Both the position numbers and the translations under genes were made by a program. Of a DNA stretch of 64,000 bases, positions 33,947 to 45,030 are shown piece by piece; the first letter of the stretch is position 1, and each line of letters begins with the position of its first letter. Origin of the DNA: Thelonectria olida (lineage: Eukaryota; Ascomycota; Sordariomycetes; Hypocreales; Nectriaceae); contig JAGPYM010000005.1 in NCBI GenBank assembly GCA_020736575.1, positions 1,984,001 through 2,048,000 on the forward strand. The letters are read 5' to 3'. Below the pieces are notes generated by a model that searched no databases, was not told the DNA's origin, and saw nothing but the letters and a program-made list of their open reading frames with translations.

Positions 33947-35125
33947 TTTGCCTTCTCTTATGGCAATGCTTAGTGATGACGAGCGGCGCAGTAGATAGGT
34001 ACCCAGCTAAAGAAAGGAGCGAAGTGTGACCTCAACTCGACAACGAAGGTGAGATGGGAGTAAATGTGAAATAGTAAAGACTGGCTGAATTTAAAGGATG
34101 GATCAAAAACGTGAAGGAAAGAGAAAGAGATAAAGAGGGATAGAGAGGACGAATGAAAGGAGATGCCGGGTCTAAGTCTCTCCAAGACGGTTCGACTGTC
34201 CTGTTAATAGCACTATGAAATCTCACCTCCCATTCCCTTGGCACCATGACATTTGGACCCAAACACATCTTCCTAAGCTGCAAGCGTCGTAAAACCGCGG
34301 TGCCTTCTACGTCAGCAAGCCTCGGGGGCAGCATGTTCTGCATACTCCAGCAAGTGTTACTGCTCCCCATAATGCTCCGTCGATAGACTGGGTGGGAAGA
34401 AAAGTGGACAACCCCATTGAAGGTACTTCCTCATTGGTTTGCCGGCCGAGGGAGTGCTGCAAGGGCCGTAAAAGTCGTAAATCGGAGCTCGGTGCTAACT
34501 AAGAGTGCCGAGTAGATTCTGGTCAGCTCGCAAATGTGATTCGTAAATTGGCCAAAGATGAGAAAACGCACAGGCCGAGCTAGGGGTCATTCGCGAGTCG
34601 TAAAAAGCAATGCAAGCGTCGTAAAACTGATGTCGGATTGGCGTCCTTGGTCGGGGAACTTTGAGGTTGTCCTTGACAAGCTATCGATTAATTATTAGAC
34701 ACCGTCCATTCTCCTCTCCTGTGAGTTCCGGTTCAACCTGTCTCGCCAAATGATTGAGCCACTGTGGCCCAGCGCGACTTCTTTTTAAATATTGATTAAT
34801 TCCTACTCTTCTTGGCCAAAAGGTCGCCCTCCAAAGCAATGAATCCGAAGAGGGAACTCTCCCATGCACACATGTTTGGAAGACAGCACAGCGGAGGGAG
34901 TCACTCAGTTAAATATGCAATTATCTGAAAATGCCCCTTTATAAGCATAATCCAGACCATGCAAACGCCGCTGGATCCGAGCGATCGTAAGGTTGCACCT
35001 TATCAACGTCATGTCCATACTGGGACCGGCAGCAATGGTGTATGGACTGTAAACCAATAGAACGAAATGCCCTCTGCACCCATGGACAACCTCCCCTGTA
35101 GGACTCTGCCCGCGGAGACTCAATC
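33947..35125. promoter_or_regulatory. divergent promoter of the ABC exporter and its putative regulator
   Basis: This 1.18 kb region has six CGTAAA cores on the plus strand: 34288, 34467, 34476, 34542, 34600 and 34621. Two lie in a perfect 16-nt repeat GCAAGCGTCGTAAAAC (34280..34295 and 34613..34628). The consensus is YCGTAAAW. Chance would give about 0.3 copies per strand in this length. They are candidate binding sites for the adjacent regulator. No coding content is seen. Confidence 0.6.
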
Positions 35126-37138
35126 ATGCACAGCCAGCATCCTAGGGTATGTCCGGGAGGAGGCGACCCAGGATCCAAAGCTGACCGGGTTGAAAGGCCC
35201 CCTACATCTACAGAAAACGAGACCATCGCATGTACTACTTCCGTGCCTCGACTGAAGCTCACTCGCATCAGCAAGCCAAAGGTGCGCACGGGGTGTGTTA
35301 CCTGTAAGAAACGGCACATCAAGTGTGATGAGACCAAGCCGTGGTGCACGAACTGCCTCAAAGTGAGTGGCCACTGCGAAGGCTATATGATTAAGCCTCG
35401 GAAAAACAAAGCGAAGGCGAAATCCACCCAAAATGCAGCCTCTTCTCAGATGACAGTCCAAGACGCTGCCGCAACGCCGACGAGATTGGTGGAACCTGAC
35501 ATAAACTCCCTCGACTTTTCCGAGGACCTGAGCATGGTCTACTTTCAGGAGTTCGTCCATCTCCTTCGCGTCTCCCTTGGGAGCGGAAATATCTATGGAA
35601 AGCTATGGAAGGTCACCATGCCACAGCTGTCGAGGACCAACAAGACTCTTCGACACGCCGCAATCGCTATCGGCGCGCTCACCAAGGCGCACGCCTACGA
35701 CTTAGGCCTCGTACCTGATATACCCAAATTCCACCCCGCTCACCACCAGGCTTTTCTACGGCTCAAGGAACAGAGCCCGCACTACCACAACGCCGTTGCC
35801 CACTACTGTCAGGCCCTGAGACTTCAGGGTCAGGCAGTTTCTGACCCCTCCGTCCTCCAAGTCGCGATTTGTCTATCTGTCCTCTTCATCTGTTTCGAGA
35901 TTATCCGGGGAGACCGACAGTCTGCCTTGCGGCACATCAATCACGGCATCACGCTATTGCACTCGCTACTGACTGACGACGATGCGCAAGAAGTCGCCAG
36001 TCTGGCACCAAACCCAAAGGATTTCCTTGCTGACTTTGTAGATACCTATGCCGTTCTCGGGGTCCAGAGCCGAACCATTCTTACCGGGAGGATAGGCGGC
36101 AGTCTGCCATTGCCGGACCTATCGAGAGCCCTCATGGGGCAAGGGAAGTCATTGGATTCTTTCCTAGCGAGGATTCAGCACCTGGAAATAAAGCGTGGCG
36201 GGCCCAGCCTGGAGAACATGTCGATGCTATTTCGCGACCTTGACGAGGCGGAGACGTGCATCATGGCCATTCAATATCGTGCCTCGCAGATGATACCGTT
36301 GGTGAGTAAGGTGGTGGTAGATTCGGGGTTTTTCGAGCTAGACGATGAAAGCGAAGTTGATGACGCCCTGGAATATGTTCTGCGGCACCCGAAGATTATA
36401 GCCGCGTACAAGGAGTGCATCCACACCTGCCAGTCCTGGTCGGACGCCTTTCAACCTCTCTACAGGCAATGCATGATGGATGAGAAAACAGACCAGGCAA
36501 CGTATCTCCGTGCCCTGCACCTGCGGCTGCACCTCCTACTCATCAAGGCCTTCAGCAGCCTCGCACAATTCACCGACATCAATGTCATGGAGAACCTGAC
36601 CCCTGACTATCGTGAGATAAACTCGCTTTCCGAGATTATCCTACGCATGTCGCAAAAAGACTTTATGAGTTCTGCGCACCACGTCTCGCTGGAGGGCGGG
36701 CTAACCTGGCAGCTGTCGATGGTGTCGCTCCAGTGCCGCGAGCCGCTGGTGCGAGAGGATGCAATACGGATCCTAACTGAATACCCGCGGTGGCACGGGC
36801 TATGGGACGGGCGGGGGTTCCAGGCCATCGCGGCGAGGAACCGGAGGATCGAAAAGACCAACATGGCGAACGGGACGCCGGTGCAGCAGTGGCGGCGGCT
36901 TTGGCGGCGCGAGTACATCTTTGAGGATGCCGGCAACCGTGTTCTCTTCCGGTTCATGGACCGTGATCCCGTACAGGAGGACAAGTGGGTGCTCGTGGAG
37001 GAGGTGGCCGACCTCACCGAAGGTACCGACGAGATCGTCTGGAGGCGGCAACCCCTGACCGGTTCGGGGAAGAGGATGCTTGCGGCCATTATGCTTGATG
37101 GTCCGTCTCCAAACAGCAGACTGGGAGAACCGACGTGA
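35126..37138 (+). CDS. Zn2Cys6 transcription factor
   Basis: A 670-residue intronless gene. The binuclear zinc cluster (about residues 54-82) is complete: CVTC, six residues, C (IKCDE), six, CTNC, six, C, flanked by the basic KVRTG and a KPRKNKAKAK linker. The remaining 550 residues are the fungal-specific regulator body, mostly helical (for example VYFQEFVHLLRVSL, HAAIAIGALTKAH, LQVAICLSVLFICFEI). The C-terminus has a W-rich stretch near residue 590. The start ATG at 35126 gives a 45-residue N-terminal tail, and a later start cannot be excluded. Its position, divergent from the ABC exporter across a promoter with repeated CGTAAA elements, makes it the likely controller of that pump (inference). 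Confidence 0.9.
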   Translation: MHSQHPRVCPGGGDPGSKADRVERPPTSTENETIACTTSVPRLKLTRISKPKVRTGCVTCKKRHIKCDETKPWCTNCLKVSGHCEGYMIKPRKNKAKAKSTQNAASSQMTVQDAAATPTRLVEPDINSLDFSEDLSMVYFQEFVHLLRVSLGSGNIYGKLWKVTMPQLSRTNKTLRHAAIAIGALTKAHAYDLGLVPDIPKFHPAHHQAFLRLKEQSPHYHNAVAHYCQALRLQGQAVSDPSVLQVAICLSVLFICFEIIRGDRQSALRHINHGITLLHSLLTDDDAQEVASLAPNPKDFLADFVDTYAVLGVQSRTILTGRIGGSLPLPDLSRALMGQGKSLDSFLARIQHLEIKRGGPSLENMSMLFRDLDEAETCIMAIQYRASQMIPLVSKVVVDSGFFELDDESEVDDALEYVLRHPKIIAAYKECIHTCQSWSDAFQPLYRQCMMDEKTDQATYLRALHLRLHLLLIKAFSSLAQFTDINVMENLTPDYREINSLSEIILRMSQKDFMSSAHHVSLEGGLTWQLSMVSLQCREPLVREDAIRILTEYPRWHGLWDGRGFQAIAARNRRIEKTNMANGTPVQQWRRLWRREYIFEDAGNRVLFRFMDRDPVQEDKWVLVEEVADLTEGTDEIVWRRQPLTGSGKRMLAAIMLDGPSPNSRLGEPT

Positions 37139-37271
37139 AAGGATACAGGGGTTTGTGCTTGTTGGTCGGCCGTCGTTGCTCTAGGTCCTTGGTTCTTGGC
37201 TCGACGCGTAGAAGCTTGATTTCTGGAAATGCGGTACAGGATAGAGATCACATTGTAGATTTAGCTATTTC

Positions 37272-38334
37272 TTAAGCAAGAGCGAGAAACTCTCTAATCT
37301 TACTAAGAACGAGCACAGGCTGCTCACTATGCACACTGTGATTGGCTTTGTCTACTACAAAGAGTTCGGCATTAGGAACCCGTTCAGCGATCAACTCTGA
37401 GTTTTCTTTGGACAAGTTAGTCAGCTCTCGTAGTAGAAAGAAAGGCCACAGAACTCACCAGGGGGGCAGATCCAGTCCTTGTCCCCCACTATCACAAGTG
37501 TTTTGGCAGTGATATCCCCAAGTTTGTTAGTGTAGTCGAAGTACTTTTCAGTTTCGGAATATAGGTCATCTACATTGCGGTTAGGTATTGAATCGACATC
37601 TAGGATTCTGGGTCAAGACATGGATCTTACTGTGAGACTCTGCGACATAGACTGTATTTAGGCAGGTCGAGAGGGCGGCATTGGGGTCAAACACCTCTCG
37701 ATAAAGAGGCAGCATGGCAAAGTGGACCAGCCTGAACTCTTCGTCGTTCGTGAATGACCCAAACACTTTGTTAACTAACATTTCCTTGGAAAAGCTAGGT
37801 GCTTTGTGTAGCCTCGCCTCGAGAGTTTTTATTGCCCCTTCCTCATCTGACAAAGACGGGTTAGCGCCTAGACAATAACTGTGTCAATCATTCAACTTAC
37901 GATGGTGAGAAGGCGCTGTTCCTCGAAGAATCAGATGGGAGACGGCTGACGGATACTCAATCGCATATTGCTGAGCGAGAAACCCGCCAAAGCTACCGCC
38001 GCAAATTATGACGGGCATTTCGCGCGGAACAAAGTGGCATCTCAAGCCTTCGATGTCATCGACGAGCTGTTTGAATGTGTATGGTTTTGTGCGAGAGCTC
38101 TGCCCATGGCCACGGTAGTCAAAAGACACGACATGAAGGCAGTCTAGTTGGCTGTAGACGTTGAAATCGGACCGATGATCTCCTATCAGATGTGTGAGTT
38201 ATGTCTAGACAAGAGTATCTTGGAACCTAACCCATCCCTCTTCCTCCATGTAGCGTGATCATGAGAGGAGCGTCATCTTGCCCGGACTCTTCGTACGCTA
38301 GTTCCGCCCCGTTCACACTCACATATTTGGCCAT
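37272..38334 (-). CDS. alpha/beta hydrolase (proline iminopeptidase-like)
   Basis: Five exons (38232..38334, 37901..38182, 37631..37846, 37459..37569, 37272..37405) encode 281 residues. The introns are 49-61 nt and phases agree. The first intron uses a GTTAGG donor. The oxyanion loop is LHGGRGMG (about 30), the nucleophile elbow GGSFGG (about 102), the acid is in VGDKDWICPP and the histidine in KANHSVHSE. The protein starts MAKYVSVNGAEL, with no signal peptide, so it is cytosolic. Relatives include prolyl aminopeptidases, lactonases and meta-cleavage hydrolases; the substrate cannot be deduced. It is divergent from an anion:cation symporter-type MFS gene 600 nt away, so the two may serve one uptake-and-cleavage route. 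Confidence 0.87.
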
Positions 38335-38932
38335 GTTGAACTATGAGAGAGATGTGTTGAATGATGCGAACATGTCTAAAACGGGATAAAACGCCCCGTT
38401 CAGCCATTCCAATGTTTAAATGGGTGAATGGCTCCCGGTCAGCAACTAGCGCAATTCAAAGCGCTTGAGCGAGGGCATATCGAGAGGGGAAGTTCCGACT
38501 TCAGCCACCGCCGAATAACCGCATTTGGATCTGGCTGGTGGACCGACGACGGGGTCAGGCCGGCTGCGTAACCCGGCAAGTTCGTCGGCGCCGCCCCGAC
38601 ACCGACACTCGAATTGCCAGGTTCAGTTAGAGCACCCCGCCTTGACTGAATCGTTCATCGTCTGGACAGGGTTTGATCACGGTTCAACATCTTTGTGTTG
38701 CAAATAGTTCGCTTGGGGAGAATTGTCCGTCGATCGACGTGATGGCCCCAGCAAAGCACGTTATGGGCGTGATAAGGCGAGGATTCATATTGAAAAGCTA
38801 TGCAACATAGGAGATATAACCTCACCTTGTTTCCAACCTTGCTTGAAAGCTGAATCAATCTGTGACGATTCTTCACGTACCTTACCATACAACAAGTGCC
38901 GATCGTGGCACCACCGTCTGTTTACTGAAACG
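38335..38932. other. divergent promoter of hydrolase and MFS gene
   Basis: A 598-nt shared upstream region. No coding feature or repeat is recognised. Confidence 0.5.
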
Positions 38933-40649
38933 ATGGCCCCGCACGACACGTCCATCTCCAAAACCGCCGAGTCTGTGGACTCACGGAACCATGACAAGGA
39001 TGGCGATTTGAAGATATCATCCACGGATCTAGATGTCAAACCTCGCCCCGACAAGCTCGCTCAGGAACCGACCCCAGCGGGATGGTTTCACTGGCATGAG
39101 CCGGGGACGTCGAAAGAAGAAAAGAAGCTCATTTTCAAGCTCGACTGGTTTCTGTTGAGCTTCAGCTGTTTGACGTTTTTCCTCAAGCAGGTAGGTTCGA
39201 ATTGGGATAGTGGCAATATGATTCATGGCTGACCAATCCGAAGCTCGATCAAAACAATGTTTCCAATGCCTATGTTTCCGGCATGTCGGATGAGCTGGGT
39301 TTCGGACCGGGTAATGAGCTATCCTGGATGAATACCTACTTTTCCATCGGTGAGCAATTCCAGGTGCTGTCGAGTGGAGAGAAAACCAACCTTCTATAGG
39401 AACTATCCTCGGCGGGACTGTCGCAAACCTCATCATCACTGTTGTGCGTCCTCGCATTTGGCTTCCTTCATGCCTTTTGGCCTGGTCCTTGTTTGTGCTC
39501 GGGCTTTACAAGTGCAGCCACGCCTATCAGTTCTACGTTCTTCGCTTCTTCATCGGCGTCTTTGAATCCGCTGCGTGGCCAGGTGTCATGTACTGCCTTG
39601 GTTCTTGGTACCGCAGGAGCGAGCTGTCTCGAAGGAGTGGCCTCTTTGTCATGAGCGGTGTTCTAGGTCAGATGTTCTCCGGCTACCTTCAAGCCGCGCT
39701 GTTCAGCGGTATGCATGGCAAGGGAGGCATGTCGGCCTGGAGATGGCTGTTCATCTTTGACTTTATTCTCGCCATTCCGGTCGCAATTTATGGCTTCGTA
39801 AGTCTTTGCTCCACGCGCATCATGCAGTTGAATTTGCCATTGACCTCGTGCAGATATGCTTTCCCGATACACCTCACGAAACTAAAGCATTCTACTTTAA
39901 TGACTGGGAAAAGGAAAGGTCTCGACAAAGGATCGAGGAAGAGGGTCGAGAACCTGCCGGCAAAATGGACTGGACAGTCGTCAAACGCATCTTTGGCTCC
40001 TGGCAGGTCTATGCATTCACGGCTGCGTATTCATTCTGGACTCTCACTTGTGGAAGGTAAGACAATTCCAAATGACGCGACGACCAACTCTGACCGTTCT
40101 AGTTATGTGATGCAATACTTCAGCCTCTATCTCAAGTCAACCAAGCAGTTCACCGTCCCAGAGATCAACAACATTCCCACTGGTATCGGTGCTGTCAACT
40201 TTGTTTTCATGATATCAACTGGCTACATTGCCGATAAGATTGGGAGTCGAGGCCCTATCTGCGCTGCTGTTGGTGCGCTGATGATATTCAACTACTCTAT
40301 TCTCACGGCCTGGGACGTCCCGCACCAGCTGAAAATGGCCGTCTTCATTTTGCACGGCTGCTATGGGTGCTTTACTCCGCTGCTTGCAGGCTGGGCGAAT
40401 GAAGCCTGTGGCGGAGACCAGCAGAAGCGTGCATTCGTCTTGGGCTTCATGGTTTCAGTCGGACAGGCTGTCGTCATTCCCTTCCAGCAACTGCAGTTTC
40501 CAAGTGGTGATGCGCCCGAGTTTGCAAAGACACATGGATGGGGTAGCGCGCTGGCTTGGGTGATTGTTTTGACTCTCTGGACTGGTGTAGGACTGCCATT
40601 TGCGCAGAGATGGAGGGAAACAAGGGTCAAAGTAAGCTCAGTGGAATAA
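38933..40649 (+). CDS. MFS transporter of the allantoate/pantothenate (Dal5/Liz1) type
   Basis: Five exons (38933..39190, 39244..39349, 39400..39797, 39854..40056, 40103..40649) encode 503 residues with consistent phases. The introns are 46-56 nt. A hydrophilic N-terminus of about 70 residues precedes KLDWFLLSFSCLTFFLKQ, the typical first helix. Family landmarks follow: LDQNNVSNAYVSGM, ESAAWPGVMYCLGSWYRRSEL, the central ICFPDTPHETKAFYF loop, and INNIPTGIGAVNFVF. Members carry organic anions such as allantoate, pantothenate, biotin precursors or dipeptides into the cell with protons. The start at MAPHDTSIS is preferred; an upstream in-frame extension lacks a convincing ATG context. Confidence 0.87.
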
Positions 40650-41728
40650 TTTTGATACATGTGTCCAGTAAGGTATCCGAAGGAGGTATGGTTCGGATTC
40701 AAACACCCGGCCATATACTGGTCTGAGTGAGCGTTTTCCAAAGTAAAAGGCGAGGCCATTACTATAATTTAACTTAGGAAAACCCCTTATTTATCTAATC
40801 GACCGAACCGAACGTATTTCAGCTAGTTAATCGTCCTGATGCCACTCGTGTTACCCTGAACTGCGCTGATTAGGTGAGCACGGAGCTCCAAGTCTGGTCT
40901 CGGCCATGACTCGGCATCCGTTATCAGGATCCTAGTCGAACTACAGCGATAAGGAGCGAGTAATTTGCATATGTAACTCGAACGAGGGCGCGATTCCCAG
41001 ACTGGAATAGGCATAATCTCCCGAATCTCGATTGCGCTGTTGCCAAAATGGGAGAAATAGCCATTCTGCTGTCTGAAGACGTTGGCTGGGTGCCTGGATG
41101 ACGAACTTGTCAGATAACAGAGGTTGTTAAGCTTAAATTAGCTGGGGTAATGTTGGGGGTTATGCAGGTTCGCCTCGCGAAAGTGGCGGGAGTGTAGGCG
41201 ATTTACTTTGTGATGTATCTCATCGGTGCCTCCCAGCGGATGATTGCTACTCTAGATCTTTAGTTTCGTGGTTGACAATGAAAGAGGACGTGCGATATTC
41301 GAGCAGACAGTAACAGGAACCATTCAATGGCAAAAAGAGAATCGAATACATAATAAACACTTATGCAGCCCATGTCTCAGCTCAGACAATCAATCACTGA
41401 TACGACGCGTTGGCGCACTTTCACGGAATCGGGCGACCGGGTCCTGCTTATCGCCTCCAACTCCCATCCTTACCTGACTATCAGACTTCGTGTACGATGA
41501 TAAGGAGGCAAACTAACCAGGAACGTTATCAGTAGTTAAGCACAAGCTGCCTGGCGCGCATTCAAATGCTCGAGACGCCCGTTTCTCGAGTCTTATCATT
41601 GCAGAGTCGTTTCGCATCTCATCCTGCAAAGTCTTGGCTGAGCCTATCTGCCATTCACAACACAGGAGTCTTGGACTCGCCATTCGTCCTCAAGGGTTCT
41701 TTCTTGGCAACGCGGAGAACCATTCACC
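40650..41728. other. intergenic, promoter of the ammonium transporter
   Basis: The left 800 nt show no supported feature. The right 280 nt hold a cluster of GATA sites, listed separately. Confidence 0.5.
41448..41649. promoter_or_regulatory. cluster of six HGATAR (AreA/NIT2-type) sites
   Basis: Sites are TTATCG 41448, CTATCA 41478, TGATAA 41498, TTATCA 41526, TTATCA 41593 and CTATCT 41644, on both strands. They lie 80-280 nt upstream of the ammonium transporter ATG. About 0.6 would be expected by chance in 200 nt. GATA factors of the AreA/NIT2 family activate nitrogen-scavenging genes through such sites. Confidence 0.65.
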
Positions 41729-43322
41729 ATGTCGTCGGTAAGTTAGAAGCGCCTGTTCCAAGGGGACCCCTTGTCTGTCCGTGGAGTTGCTGACATGTTT
41801 CTGATTAGCCAGTCTTCAATGAATCCGAGCCGGCCGGCGGCAATCCTCTCGAAGTAGATGTGAACGCCCAGTATGAAGGCGTTCAATTCAACTATACCTA
41901 CATCGTCTTCTGCGGCTTCATCGTTTACCTCATCATCCCGGGCCTCGGCCTCCTCTACAGCGGTCTCGCTCGTAGAAAGTCGGCTCTTGCTCTGATCTTT
42001 CAGTCTATCCTGATCGGCGCCGTCACGACCTTTCAATGGATGTTCTGGGGTTACTCCTTGGCGTATAGCCGCACTGCGGGCCCCTTCATCGGCGACCTTG
42101 CCAACTTTGGCATGAAGAATGTCATGGCAGCTCCCTCGATTGGCAACCCAGACCTGCCAGAGATTGTCTTTTGTCTGTATCAGCTTCTTTTCTGTGCGTG
42201 CACAGTCCAGATCGTTGTGGGTGGCGCTTTCGAGCGTGGCCGCATCATTCCCTCTCTCGTCTTTGGTTTCTGCTGGGCAACGGTTGTCTATTGCCCGATC
42301 GCTTGCTGGACCTGGAATCCAAGTGGCTGGCTTTACACTGTGAGTATCACAAATCATGGCATGAACTCTTTGAGCATAGATTCACACAACATGTATAGCT
42401 CCCCTCCCTGGACTTTGCTGGTGGAGGTCCCGTTCACATCGCTTCGGGCTGGGCTGCCCTCGCATACGCTCTCGTCCTGGGAAAGCGCAAGAAGAACCCC
42501 GCCGACAAGTCTCATGGACGCCCACACAACACTACGCTGGTGTTTTTGGGAACCATCCTCATCTACTTTGGATGGTTCGGATTCAACGGCGGTTCAGCCC
42601 TGAACGGAAGCGTGCGCGCGATGCTGGCCGCGTTCAACACCAACACGGCAGCCTCAACCGGCGCTATTGGTTGGGTGCTTGTGGACTATATCAGACTCAA
42701 AGGTCGATTCCGCGTTGTTGGCGCCTGCGAAGGTGTCATTGCTGGACTTGTGGGCATTACACCCGCCGCTGGCTATGTCAGTGTGTGGCTCGCCGCCGTC
42801 ATCGGTTTCATTACCGCAGTGGTTTGTGCCTTGATGGACAATGTCAATGAATGGCTTCACATCGATGAAGGCATGGACGTTTTCAAGCTCCATGGAATTG
42901 GCGGCATGGTGGGATCATTCCTTACCGGCATCTTTGCAACCAAGTCCATCTCCATGCTTGATGGCGCCACTGTCGCCTCAGGAGGAATCGACGGTGTCGG
43001 TGTTCAGGTTGGTAGGCAGTTTGCCGAGATTACTGCTATTTCGTCCTACTCGTTTGTAGTTTCGGCATTGCTACTTCTCATCCTGAAGTATATCCCCGGC
43101 ATGCACCTACGAGTGTCTGAAGAGGCGGAAGAGCGTGGCTTGGACCTGGACCAGTTCCACGAGGAGAACATCGGTGATTGGGAAGTGTTTGAGGAGCTGG
43201 AGAAGCGACGACAGCAGGCCGAGATGATTCTGGCTCAGGCAGTTCCAGGGTCCTCGAGCAACAGCAGCCAAAGGGGTGAGGAAGTTGGAAAGAAGGAGAA
43301 GACTACCACCACTGCTCTATAG
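41729..43322 (+). CDS. mep: ammonium transporter (Amt/MEP family)
   Basis: Three exons (41729..41737, 41809..42339, 42399..43322) encode 487 residues. The first coding exon is only ATG TCG TCG. It is needed because no usable in-frame ATG occurs before the first membrane helix. Intron 42340..42398 joins SGWLYT to LPSLDFAGGGPVHIASGWAALAY, a highly conserved Amt segment with the pore region. Eleven helices are expected. The twin-histidine region is represented by FKLHGIGGMVGSF near residue 375. The cytosolic C-tail (HLRVSEEAEERGLDLDQF) matches the regulatory tail of fungal Mep proteins. It imports ammonium at the plasma membrane. GATA sites upstream point to nitrogen control. Confidence 0.93.
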
Positions 43323-43895
43323 GTAGGTATAGTCTAGAGAGCCAGGAAAGGCTTGATCTGCGTGGGAGCCACATTCCTATTATCTTAGTAAATAGATAGA
43401 GTGTTCGACATTCTCTTGACTATCATGGTGCATCCCCGCTTCTGGCAGTCTTTTTCATCAGAGTTCCAGCACTACTATGTTTGCATAAGTCACAAGCAAC
43501 ACACAAGTCCTCAGTCACCCACCCTCTTCCAGTTCGGGACATTAGAACGCCGAACCGTCTTGTTCTCTCTTCTCGTATGCGGGGGCTTTCCTTCACGGAA
43601 TAGTTGCAAAATAGGGTCGCAGCAGGGGGAGGGGTCCGGTTAGACGAAGGCCAGAAGTGGAATATGCATAGAACTAAGGCCGACTACTGTATGCATTGTA
43701 CGAATACAACGTGTGTCGCACTTTGTGGGTACGCTCGTGTTGCTCCCGCATGCGTCAATTAGCTATTTTCCGGGTTCCTGGGAGTGTTCGTCGTGCCAAC
43801 CGAATGCATACAAGAAATAGTGACAAGCCGTTATCCACCTGTGAAGTATTTTCCGCCAAAAAGTCCCGATGAAAATAATACTGTTGGCGGATTAC
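43323..43895. other. convergent 3' flank, no gene seen
   Basis: Lies between the convergent ammonium transporter and enoyl-CoA hydratase-like genes. Only short frames are present. Confidence 0.5.
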
Positions 43896-45030
43896 CTACT
43901 CGTGCTTCCAAACTGGGCTGCGCTTCTCGAGGAATGCCTTGACTCCCTCATCCTTGTCCTTGGTTCCAAAGGCAAAGTAGTATAGTGACCGTTCAAACTC
44001 GTCGTCGCGGCCAAGCTCATCCGCTATCATAAAGTTTGTGAGCAAGACTGCATGTGCGGCTTTTAAAATCAGACGACAACCCACATCGCGAAACGGCCTC
44101 CTTGGCTAAGGACAGCGCAGTTGGGCTCAGGGCGGCCAACCGTGAAGCTATCTTGATGGCGTTTTCTAGAACGGTGCCCGCGTCGAAGAGCTGAGAAACT
44201 AGGCCAGCTGAAAGTGCCTCGTCGGCTGAAATGGAGGCGCCCAACAGAATCATCTGCATGGCCTGTCCCCATGGTTAGCAGGGCTGTGCTTGCAAGGCCA
44301 GACATCGGCATGGGTCTTCAGTTGAGGCTGTGGATACCTTGAACTTGCCAACAGCATTCGTCAGCCGCTGTGTGCCCCCAGCACCGGGAATCAGGCCAAT
44401 GGTGACCTCCGGCAAGCCGAAGTGGCTGCTGGAAGAAGCAAACATAAGGTCGCACTATTTGTGTTGATGTTGACGTTGTCAGCCAAGAAATGTCGCATTG
44501 CACCCAGTGCCACCCCGCCATGTATGTTGGGCAGTCTTACCATGAGGGCAACTTCGAAGCCGCCGCCGAGCTGCATAGGGAGGGAGGCATCATGTGTCAG
44601 CCTGTTGTTCGGCTGCGCGATGCGATTGGATTCAACCACTCACCGCCATTCCCTCGATAGCCGCCAGCAAAGGCTTGCGCACGGCACTCATCCCCGCGCA
44701 AAGGTTCCCGAGATAGCGGCATCCCCGCGCGGCCTCAGCGTCTAGTGCTGCGATCTCTTTGATATCTGCACCGGCTATCACCCAGGCAGGGGCCCGTCAG
44801 TCAATTGCCGGGGTCGCCAAGTTTGCCAGGGGGGCCTTACCGGAAAAAAACGTGTCGCTTCCGGTGACAATGATGGCCCGCACAGCCTTGTCAGCTGAAG
44901 CTAGCGACAGCTTCTGCAGAAAGACCGAGATCAGCTCCTCCGAGAGTGCATTTCTCTTCGTGGGTCGGTTGAAGGCGAGCACTCGCACTCCCTCTGCGGG
45001 AGTGAAATCGTTGACCAGTTCTTGGCTCAT
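43896..45030 (-). CDS. enoyl-CoA hydratase/isomerase family protein
   Basis: Six exons (44841..45030, 44644..44774, 44541..44570, 44338..44454, 44085..44262, 43896..44023) encode 257 residues, normal for the crotonase fold. The third exon is only 30 nt ([10 protein letters not shown]). Landmarks in order are [23 protein letters not shown] with the oxyanion glycine, [32 protein letters not shown] with a catalytic glutamate, and [10 protein letters not shown] at the end. The last intron has a GTGGGT donor. The C-terminus is KHE, so no SKL-type peroxisomal signal is seen, and no clear mitochondrial presequence either. It probably hydrates or isomerises enoyl-CoA esters in fatty or branched-chain acid breakdown. 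Confidence 0.88.
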
